From assembly GCA_900317795.1 (NCBI GenBank), contig ONIF01000130.1:1-5816 (forward strand): DNA of 5,816 nucleotides. The letters run 5' to 3'. Below, piece by piece: positions 1-5,739 of this stretch (position 1 is the first letter of the stretch; each line of letters opens with the position of its first letter). The notes beneath the pieces are model-generated. The model had not been told where the DNA came from, did not search any database, and saw nothing but the letters and a program-made list of their open reading frames with translations. This stretch comes from an uncultured Eubacteriales bacterium (GTDB lineage Bacteria > Bacillota > Clostridia > Oscillospirales > Acutalibacteraceae). The translations under genes and the position numbers were made by a program.

Positions 1-166
1 TTGTCCGATCATTATTTAAGTAAATTCTTGCTTGCATCACTTGTTCAAAATGGATCTAGATATTATTTTTGTAAGATTTACCGTGATGTGGCTGACTGTA
101 AGGTCGTTTGGTCTATTAGTTGATGAATAATTGCAAATTATCCTCTTACGTGATCAGTTTTATACT

Positions 167-196
167 TTGAGCAGTTCATCTGATCTACTTCATAAT
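167..196 (+). promoter_or_regulatory. Candidate sigma-A-type promoter upstream of the TIR-NLR gene
   Basis: A -35-like TTGAGC (167-172, 4 of 6 to TTGACA) is followed after 18 bases by a -10-like CATAAT (191-196, 5 of 6 to TATAAT). It would start transcription near 203 and leave a leader of about 50 bases before the ATG at 253. An isolated TATACT at 161-166 has no -35 at the right distance. The region is AT-rich, so matches of this quality can occur by chance. No other promoter-like pair stands out between the three plus-strand genes, so this could drive the whole cassette. Confidence 0.35.
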
Positions 197-240
197 CAAC
201 ACGTAGTCACCAAAAAGGATAATGAAAGTATCAATTTTTT

Positions 241-245
241 GGAGG
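241..245 (+). promoter_or_regulatory. Ribosome binding site that fixes the TIR-NLR start
   Basis: GGAGG lies 7 bases before the ATG at 253. The same frame also has a TTG at 247, but that codon is only one base after GGAGG, too close for initiation. The ATG at 253 is therefore the start, giving a protein beginning MNADVFISHH, with the TIR first strand almost at the N terminus as is usual in these proteins. Confidence 0.85.
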
Positions 246-252
246 ATTGGAC

Positions 253-2751
253 ATGAACGCAGATGTATTTATCAGCCATCATACAGAAACTTCTCTGAGC
301 ATTGCCGAAGCGATTGCCAATAAACTGGAATTTCACGGCATACGTTGTTGGTATGCCCCCCGTGATACAGAAGGGGATTATGCAGGCAGTATCATCAAAG
401 CAATCAAATCATGCAGTACTTTTTTAATCATTCTGAATCACAGTTCTTCATACTCTCCCCATGTACTGAATGAACTGAATGCCGTAACCCAAAGACTGGC
501 AAACAATGAAAAAGTCAATATAATCGCCTTTCACACGGCAGATGACGATATCTCCGATGCTGCTCAATATTATCTGGGAAGAATCCACTGGATCGATGCC
601 ATGAAGCCGTCCATCGTTGACAGGATAAATGAACTTGTGACAAAAATCGCCGTCATATACGGCTGCGATATTTCCCAAAAATCTGTCGGTTCGTCAGAGC
701 ATAAACTGATCTCAAAAATACCGACGGTCAGGGATGTCTTCATCGGAAGAGAAAATTTGCTCAATGCTATCGGTCATTTCTTTGAAAGCAATCAGAGGAT
801 CTTGTTTCTGGAGGGGATTGGCGGCATAGGAAAAAGCGAAATTGCCAAGCGTTATGCTATGAAATATCGGGACAGATATAAAAATATCGTTTTTGTAACA
901 TACTCCGAAAACCTGTGTTCTCTTGTCTGTGACAACGATAAGATCGAAATAACCGATATATCGATTTATCCAGACGAATCCAAAGAGGATTTTTTCAGAA
1001 GAAAACTCAGAGTATTCCGTTCCATAACGGATAAAAACACCCTGTTGATCATTGATAATTATGACGTCGATTTCGATAAGGACTTTGAGGAATTTACGGA
1101 AGGCTCCTGTGATATTGTTTTCACAACAAGAAATTCTCACCCGGGATATTCTTCCTTCAGGATTGCTGCCATAGACGATACGGAGGAACTTCTCACCCTG
1201 TTTGAAAGATATTACGGTATGCCGCTTTCCGAAAATGACAGACCATATATCCAAAAGCTAGCGGAACTGGTGGAAAATCATACATATGCCATGGAACTGC
1301 TTGCAAAACAGATGGAAACGAGCTTTATTTCGGGCAAAGAACTTTATGAAATGTTCTGTCACAAGAGTTTTGACAATTATCGGAACGAATGCTTTGCCGG
1401 CAGGGACGGAACTGATACTGCTTTCGGTCATATCCGCCGTCTGTTTGATTTGGGCAGACTGGACGAAACCGAAAAAAGCGTTCTGAGAGAATTATCCCTG
1501 TTCGGTATCACGGGAGCTCCCGTCAATGTTTATCTGAAATGTATCTCTCCCGAATCGTTGAGCAGCAAAAAACAAGCCCTGCTGTCACTTATCAGAAAAA
1601 GCTGGGTACGGCGTACTGTCAGTGAAAATATACAAAGCGTTTCCCTTCATCCGCTTGTAGCGGAAGTGATCCATTCCGACAAAAAAGCAAGACCGGATAC
1701 CGTGAACTGTCATGAACTGCTGTGGGGGATATCGAAATATCTTTATAAAGCCTGGTATCGTCCCATCAAAGAAAATCTTGCCGTAATGGACAGTATTTTG
1801 TTCATGGAGGAATATTTTTCGCCGTTTGTTTTTGACAGCAACGACCGTGAAATATACTGTGTTTTTTCCTATATGCCGAATTTTCTCTGGCAGGTAGGAA
1901 AATTTGACGAAGCCATCCGATACGGCAGACAGTTTTTCGATACCTGTTTATCCGTATGCGGCACGGAAAGTATGCTGACAGGCTATGCCGCCAAAATGGT
2001 CGCAGGCTGTTATTTCAACAGCGGACGTTTGGAGGAATCTATCCCATGGTACCGAAAGGGGCTGGAGTATATGCTTGCCGCAGGCAAGGAAACCGAAGAC
2101 CTTGCCATGTCCTATGAAAAAATGGCAAGATGTTATACATGGTTCTTTGAACAGGATTTTGATAAAGCAGAGGAATATTTCAAACGCTCTTATGACATAA
2201 GAAAAAAAATCATGGAGCATCTCAGCGGCGGAGAAACCGATGAAACAGTGGAACTGCATTTGCAGTATGACAGGAAAATGGCTGAAAACAGGATTGGCGA
2301 GCTGTATATGGAGTTTGGCAGAATGTACCAGCTCAAAAATAAATATGAAACGGCATTGACCTACGCCCAAAAATATGAGGCCATACTGTTGAAATGCGAC
2401 AAGGAAAATTTGTCGGGTATCGCTTACGCCCATAATGACAAAGGCGTTTGTTACTATCATATGGGACTTTCCTGTCAAGAAACGGAGCCCTCAAAAGCTG
2501 ATGAGTATTTTAGACTGGCATTGCAGGAACTTTCTTCCGCCCACGAATCCAACATGAAAATGCGTGGCAGACTGGCAATCGACTGCATCGACACTCAGGA
2601 AATGATGGGGGACGTATATTTTGTTATGGGGAAAAATCATGAAGCCGTCAACTGCTATTTATCGGCGATATCCATGACGGAACGTCTTTGCGGGTATGGT
2701 TCCAAAAGAATAGAGGCAATCCAATCCAAAATGAAAAACAGCAAGCTGTAA
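253..2751 (+). CDS. TIR - NB-ARC - TPR protein (bacterial TIR-NLR / STAND immune-type receptor)
   Basis: This 832-residue cytoplasmic protein has no signal peptide or membrane segment. Domains in order: (1) TIR, about 3-137, with first strand DVFISHH, a BB-loop-like CWYAPRDTEGDYA (32-44), and E74 in VLNELNAV at the position of the catalytic glutamate of NAD+-cleaving TIR domains. (2) NB-ARC-type ATPase, about 155-400, with P-loop GIGGIGKS (188-195), Walker B LLIIDNYD (264-271) and the sensor-like FTTRN (290-294). (3) A helical/winged-helix part, about 400-480, ending in LHPLVAEV (465-472), which occupies the place of the NLR MHD motif. (4) C-terminal TPR-like helical repeats, about 535-815, for example FDEAIRYGRQFF, LEESIPWYRKGL, FDKAEEYFKRSY and the repeat near 744-758. 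The family logic is that repeats sense a ligand, the ATPase oligomerises, and the TIR domains then cleave NAD+ or make a signal nucleotide. The trigger is unknown here. It is the first gene of the cassette, 68 bases before the second TIR gene, and looks visibly richer in G+C than the next two genes. The domain calls are firm; the antiphage role is inferred from related STAND/TIR defence proteins. Confidence 0.92.
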   Translation: MNADVFISHHTETSLSIAEAIANKLEFHGIRCWYAPRDTEGDYAGSIIKAIKSCSTFLIILNHSSSYSPHVLNELNAVTQRLANNEKVNIIAFHTADDDISDAAQYYLGRIHWIDAMKPSIVDRINELVTKIAVIYGCDISQKSVGSSEHKLISKIPTVRDVFIGRENLLNAIGHFFESNQRILFLEGIGGIGKSEIAKRYAMKYRDRYKNIVFVTYSENLCSLVCDNDKIEITDISIYPDESKEDFFRRKLRVFRSITDKNTLLIIDNYDVDFDKDFEEFTEGSCDIVFTTRNSHPGYSSFRIAAIDDTEELLTLFERYYGMPLSENDRPYIQKLAELVENHTYAMELLAKQMETSFISGKELYEMFCHKSFDNYRNECFAGRDGTDTAFGHIRRLFDLGRLDETEKSVLRELSLFGITGAPVNVYLKCISPESLSSKKQALLSLIRKSWVRRTVSENIQSVSLHPLVAEVIHSDKKARPDTVNCHELLWGISKYLYKAWYRPIKENLAVMDSILFMEEYFSPFVFDSNDREIYCVFSYMPNFLWQVGKFDEAIRYGRQFFDTCLSVCGTESMLTGYAAKMVAGCYFNSGRLEESIPWYRKGLEYMLAAGKETEDLAMSYEKMARCYTWFFEQDFDKAEEYFKRSYDIRKKIMEHLSGGETDETVELHLQYDRKMAENRIGELYMEFGRMYQLKNKYETALTYAQKYEAILLKCDKENLSGIAYAHNDKGVCYYHMGLSCQETEPSKADEYFRLALQELSSAHESNMKMRGRLAIDCIDTQEMMGDVYFVMGKNHEAVNCYLSAISMTERLCGYGSKRIEAIQSKMKNSKL

Positions 2752-2806
2752 TATACGGCTTTATTCTTCAAGTGCCTTTTCATTCTTACCGAATCAATTG
2801 AAATAC

Positions 2807-2812
2807 GGGAGG
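2807..2812 (+). promoter_or_regulatory. Ribosome binding site of the TIR membrane gene
   Basis: GGGAGG lies 7 bases before the ATG at 2820. The 68 bases between the first two genes contain no hairpin followed by a T-run and no clear promoter, so read-through from the TIR-NLR gene is the simplest reading. The strong independent site means translation of the second gene does not depend on coupling. Confidence 0.8.
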
Positions 2813-2819
2813 TTAAGAT

Positions 2820-4268
2820 ATGCCAAAATATGATATTTTTATAAGCTACCGCCGTGCCGGCAGTGAAGATTTTGCCCGTGCAGTTTATCAGGAACTTATA
2901 CATAGAAAATACAAGGTTTTTCTTGACCGTCAGAACCTTTTGGCAGGTATTTATGAAAAGCAGATACATTCCGTTATAGAGCAGGTCAGAGATGTTATTA
3001 TAATACTTCCCCAAAATGCCCTTGATCGCTGTACTGAGGAAAACGACCTGTTCCGAAAAGAAATTGCTCATGCAATAAGTGCAGATAAAAATATAATACT
3101 GATAATGCGTCAGGGATTTGAATTTCCGAATATTGAAACCCTGCCGGAAGAAATACGTTCCATTACCAAATTTGAGGCAATCAAAGAAACACCCGACCAC
3201 TTTGATGATGTAATGGTAAGACTTCTGGCATTACTGGAAAATTCAGCAGCAGGAATAAAAAAGAGAAAAAAACAATTACATTTAGCTTTGACAGCCATTG
3301 TTTCTGTCATTCTTGTTATCGGTGCAATATGCTTTAGTTCTGTATTCTTGAAAAATGACATTTCAGATTTTGAAATTCCCGAGCCGAGCTGGAATTACCA
3401 ATATGTGGGAGCAAAAGCAGAACCCATCATTGATTCCGGTCATATCTGCGAGATAACTGCCGGAATGGATATGAAAGAAGTATGTGATTTGCTGGAAACA
3501 AGCCTTTCGTTTCAAGATATAGCCGTAAAAGAATATGTTTCGTTTTTTTGGGAATTGACAGGCGATATAAAATCATTTGAATTTGAGGGCGAAACAGCGA
3601 CTTTAGGTATGGATGATGGAACAGGACAAAAATATAATGCTCTGCTTGTTTTTCGTATATCATACGGCAAGGTTGTATATATGAAATATGTCTTTGGTTC
3701 AGACGATATAAATGCAATAGACCGAACCGCTGAAGCATTATATAAAAAATTGGATAACGGTCACGGAATAAAAGGCGAAAATATTTATAAAATATCCGAT
3801 CATTCGCAGTTAAATGGTACTGTCGGCTTTGGAAGAATGAAAAAGCAAAATGGAAAAAACTGTTTTTATTACATTTTGTCGGCAGATGCCGATAAAATGC
3901 CTGTGGAAGAAAAAAGTTTCAATTTTAAAATAGATGATTACGAAAATATAACATTAAACGAATTTTATCAAGATGAAATCCGGACTTCATGTATCATTAC
4001 AGACGTTCAGAGCAAAATCATCGACAACAGAATAGAACTGACAATAAAGGGAAAGAAAACTTTTGATAAGTACGGCGAAAAACATTCAGCTAATGTGGGA
4101 TTTACTGCAAAACTGAAAGATTCCGAAGGCAATACTGTTGCAACAACAAATGCTCATTCCCCTGACATATGTGTGGGGGAAATTTTTAAGACAAATGCCG
4201 TTTTTTATGCAAGTTCTCTGGATTCCAATGAAATCTATACAATACAGTTTGAAGATTATGCGTGGTGA
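2820..4268 (+). CDS. Membrane-anchored TIR protein: cytosolic TIR, one transmembrane helix, large ectodomain
   Basis: This protein has 482 residues. Residues 4-139 are a TIR domain: first strand YDIFISYRRAG (4-14), BB-loop region KVFLDRQNLLAG (32-43), strand DVIIILP (58-64), and E81 in LFRKEIAHAI at the catalytic-glutamate position (compare WVHKEIVTAL in human SARM1). A basic stretch KKRKK (147-151) precedes a hydrophobic helix at about 155-177. By the positive-inside rule the TIR is in the cytosol and residues ~178-482 are outside. The ectodomain has two parts. Residues ~205-315 contain ITAGMDMKEVCDLLE, which recalls the GMxxxEV start of SmpA/BLIP-like lipoprotein domains; that similarity is weak. 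Residues ~383-479 look beta-rich and are homologous to part of the lipoprotein encoded next. It lies between the TIR-NLR and lipoprotein genes in one apparent operon. Plausibly it is a Toll-receptor-like sensor with reversed domain order, turning an outside or envelope signal into NAD+ hydrolysis or another TIR product. The architecture is well supported; the function is inferred. Confidence 0.88.
   Translation: MPKYDIFISYRRAGSEDFARAVYQELIHRKYKVFLDRQNLLAGIYEKQIHSVIEQVRDVIIILPQNALDRCTEENDLFRKEIAHAISADKNIILIMRQGFEFPNIETLPEEIRSITKFEAIKETPDHFDDVMVRLLALLENSAAGIKKRKKQLHLALTAIVSVILVIGAICFSSVFLKNDISDFEIPEPSWNYQYVGAKAEPIIDSGHICEITAGMDMKEVCDLLETSLSFQDIAVKEYVSFFWELTGDIKSFEFEGETATLGMDDGTGQKYNALLVFRISYGKVVYMKYVFGSDDINAIDRTAEALYKKLDNGHGIKGENIYKISDHSQLNGTVGFGRMKKQNGKNCFYYILSADADKMPVEEKSFNFKIDDYENITLNEFYQDEIRTSCIITDVQSKIIDNRIELTIKGKKTFDKYGEKHSANVGFTAKLKDSEGNTVATTNAHSPDICVGEIFKTNAVFYASSLDSNEIYTIQFEDYAW
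3966..4256 (+). other. Shared extracytoplasmic domain, copy 1 (C terminus of the TIR membrane protein)
   Basis: Residues ~383-479 of the TIR membrane protein. From Y383 to G437 they align without a gap to Y84-G138 of the following lipoprotein. Landmarks are G411, D416, G419, A430, L432, D434, E436 and G437, followed by GEIFK (453-457) and NE-x-Y (470-473). The alternation of polar and hydrophobic residues and the D-x-EG turn suggest a beta-sandwich of the kind seen in Gram-positive lipoprotein domains such as FxLYD; that fold guess is inference. Confidence 0.7.
4264..4268 (+). promoter_or_regulatory. Shine-Dalgarno embedded in the preceding stop codon
   Basis: GGTGA, which matches the 3' part of the anti-SD complement AGGAGGTGA, contains the TGA stop of the TIR membrane gene (4266-4268). 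It sits 5 bases before the ATG at 4274. No other SD-like sequence precedes that ATG, so ribosomes ending on the upstream gene probably restart here. GTG codons at 4262 and 4265 are alternative starts, but they would put extra residues ahead of the KK of the signal peptide and have no SD. Confidence 0.6.
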
Positions 4269-4273
4269 CAGTA

Positions 4274-5374
4274 ATGAAAAAGTTATATCTTATATTTACG
4301 ATAATTTTTCTTTTATCAACGGCAGGGTGTGCTTCTGCCGAAAAAACACCTTTTCTGTCAACAGAGATTCCAAAAAATCTTGCAGAAACAGATGACTATG
4401 CCTATGTTGAGGATATTCCGAACACAGATGTTCCTTATGAGATAGTTTATGAGCAGGATTTTAAACATGAAAATAATATAATTGTCGATAACATTGACAA
4501 TGTAATAACACGCCGAAACGCTTACACAAATAAGCCTGTTTACTCTTACAGGATAGATTCTGTGAAAATAGAAATTAAAGAATATACGATTGATATCTTC
4601 GTTGACGGTGAAGAACTTTATGATGCACATGGCAGCGATTCAAATCGCCGTCTTGTTCTCAAAGCCGTATTAACCGACAATGAAGGATATATTATTTCGT
4701 CTGACGAAATGCTTTCCGACAATATCCACAAAAAAGGAGACATTTTGAAAGATGAAAAATTTGATAGAATTTTTCAGAATATCAACTTTAATGAAAAGTA
4801 TCATCTAAATATCACCTCTCCCGACAGTAAATACGATCCGCCTGCGGCAGACAATGCACCAGATCCGAATCGTAACTATTGTATCCACATAGGCTATCAA
4901 ATAAATGAAACGATAGTTCCACCGGTAGACATAAACAACTTGCCACAATGGTTTTATGAATATCGTGAAAAATCACCCGTACTTACAGACGATATGAAAC
5001 TGTACTGGATAAAGGATACACCCGTAGATCTGAACAATATCAAACCGGAAATCTCCGGACCTGATGAAACGTCAGACAAAAATAAAGATTTCATTATGGC
5101 GGATAATCATTACGGTTATGATTATTACTATGATATACCTGCCGATCAAATTATTGATGATCGTATTCCGGCAAATCAAAGGCCTGATATTATCAGATTA
5201 TCATATGCTCCTCATGGAAGCCGAATTCTTGATATAAATGACAGATATAGTTTGAACCTTGCTTTTCTTTACAGAAATAACAATGAAACATATTATTTTA
5301 TTCTGTTTTCGTATGTTCCCGGAAATACGCTTACGGCTGCCGAGTGGGAAGAATACAACAACAATGACTCTTAA
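4274..5374 (+). CDS. Secreted lipoprotein partner of the TIR membrane protein
   Basis: This 366-residue protein has a type II signal peptide: KK at 2-3, hydrophobic core ~4-15, and STAGC (15-19), so C19 would be lipidated and the mature protein tethered to the outer face of the cytoplasmic membrane. T at -3 is less usual than L but tolerated. Residues ~84-184 form a beta-rich domain homologous to the C-terminal domain of the TIR membrane protein (G112, D117, G120, A131, L133, D135, EG 137-138, GDILK 155-159, NE-x-Y 173-176). A proline/aspartate-rich linker follows (~182-200). The C-terminal part, ~201-366, matches no family I recognise; it is acidic and rich in tyrosine, with a D/Y cluster at about 276-287, and ends in hydrophilic NNNDS. 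The gene starts 5 bases after the previous stop, suggesting translational coupling and matched amounts. It most likely binds a ligand or the TIR protein's ectodomain. The start at 4274 is chosen over GTG at 4262 because it gives a compact signal peptide. The lipoprotein call is firm; the partner role is inferred from coupling and shared homology. Confidence 0.85.
   Translation: MKKLYLIFTIIFLLSTAGCASAEKTPFLSTEIPKNLAETDDYAYVEDIPNTDVPYEIVYEQDFKHENNIIVDNIDNVITRRNAYTNKPVYSYRIDSVKIEIKEYTIDIFVDGEELYDAHGSDSNRRLVLKAVLTDNEGYIISSDEMLSDNIHKKGDILKDEKFDRIFQNINFNEKYHLNITSPDSKYDPPAADNAPDPNRNYCIHIGYQINETIVPPVDINNLPQWFYEYREKSPVLTDDMKLYWIKDTPVDLNNIKPEISGPDETSDKNKDFIMADNHYGYDYYYDIPADQIIDDRIPANQRPDIIRLSYAPHGSRILDINDRYSLNLAFLYRNNNETYYFILFSYVPGNTLTAAEWEEYNNNDS
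4523..4825 (+). other. Shared extracytoplasmic domain, copy 2 (lipoprotein)
   Basis: Residues ~84-184 of the lipoprotein. By hand I count about 14 identities in 55 ungapped positions against the TIR membrane protein (Y84 with Y383 through G138 with G437). One extra residue before GDILK and another before NE-x-Y are the only gaps needed to reach the end. The two copies lie in adjacent genes, which points to an old duplication within this locus or to two members of one domain family recruited together. Confidence 0.7.
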
Positions 5375-5739
5375 TATTCCTCGCTTTGCTCGAAATCCGA
5401 TACAAGAAATATCGCATTTGAAGTATTTTTTATATTCAGAAAAGTCCCATTAATCATATAACTTACTCTTAGTTCCGTCCTGTTTTTGTCGGCAATATGT
5501 CCGAACCGTTCAAGATATTTCTGCTTTAATTTTTCTTTTCCACGATTTGTCAGCCTGATACCTTTCAACCCATTTTTACTGTATGTTCTTTTCATCAGAC
5601 CGTCATTGTAAAAATTATGCCGTATCATTTTCCTATAGCTTGAACTGATATTCAGCCGTTCAAATTCAGAATATGGAAACTCACGGCTTAAAGCCGTCAA
5701 GGTCATAACTTTATCTTTTTTATTAAGCTCGTCCTGCAT
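5371..5739 (-). CDS. Small winged-helix-like protein of a probable conjugative element, possibly shortened
   Basis: This protein has 122 residues if it starts at the ATG at 5739-5737. Visible features are an N-terminal helical part (KKDKVMTLTALSREFPY, 7-23), SSYRKMI (33-39), then DGLMKRTY and GLKGIRLTNRGKEKL (57-71), a wing-like GxRLT element, followed by YLERFGHI. From memory this matches a family of small DNA-binding-like proteins in clostridial integrative and conjugative elements, whose members read on from a similar segment into an RRLRLHR-containing part. That part is missing here: after NRTELRVSY (86-94) the sequence goes directly to a short tail ending DFEQSEEY, so the copy may carry an internal deletion or an altered C terminus. 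The upstream minus-strand frame ends at 5703 in an ATGA overlap with M12 (5706), an alternative start. I keep 5739 because the preceding KKDK belongs to the family pattern, though no good SD is visible. It converges on the lipoprotein gene. Coding status is likely; the exact role is unknown. Confidence 0.65.
   Translation of the reverse strand: MQDELNKKDKVMTLTALSREFPYSEFERLNISSSYRKMIRHNFYNDGLMKRTYSKNGLKGIRLTNRGKEKLKQKYLERFGHIADKNRTELRVSYMINGTFLNIKNTSNAIFLVSDFEQSEEY

Noticed and set aside
1..123. A 40-codon frame open from the left edge on the plus strand, ending in TGA at 121-123
   Set aside because: It could be the tail of an upstream gene, but a run of this length is not rare by chance, the encoded residues match nothing I recognise, and no second line of support exists.
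1948..2478. Long minus-strand open frame inside the TIR-NLR gene
   Set aside because: It is antisense to the TPR region, has no family resemblance and no good ribosome binding site. The sense frame has clear domain content throughout.
2752..2819. Possible terminator or promoter between the two TIR genes
   Set aside because: Only scattered short pairings such as TTCAA/TTGAA are present, with no GC-rich stem plus T-run and no convincing -35/-10 pair.
2655..3200. Minus-strand open frame crossing the gap between the two TIR genes
   Set aside because: It lies opposite the well-supported TIR domain, is rich in F, Y, I and C as expected for an antisense shadow of AT-rich coding DNA, and shows no domain.
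5376..5395. CTCG..CTCG pattern just past the convergent stops as a terminator stem
   Set aside because: CTCGCTTTGCTCG is a direct repeat, not an inverted one; it cannot form a useful hairpin and has no T-run.
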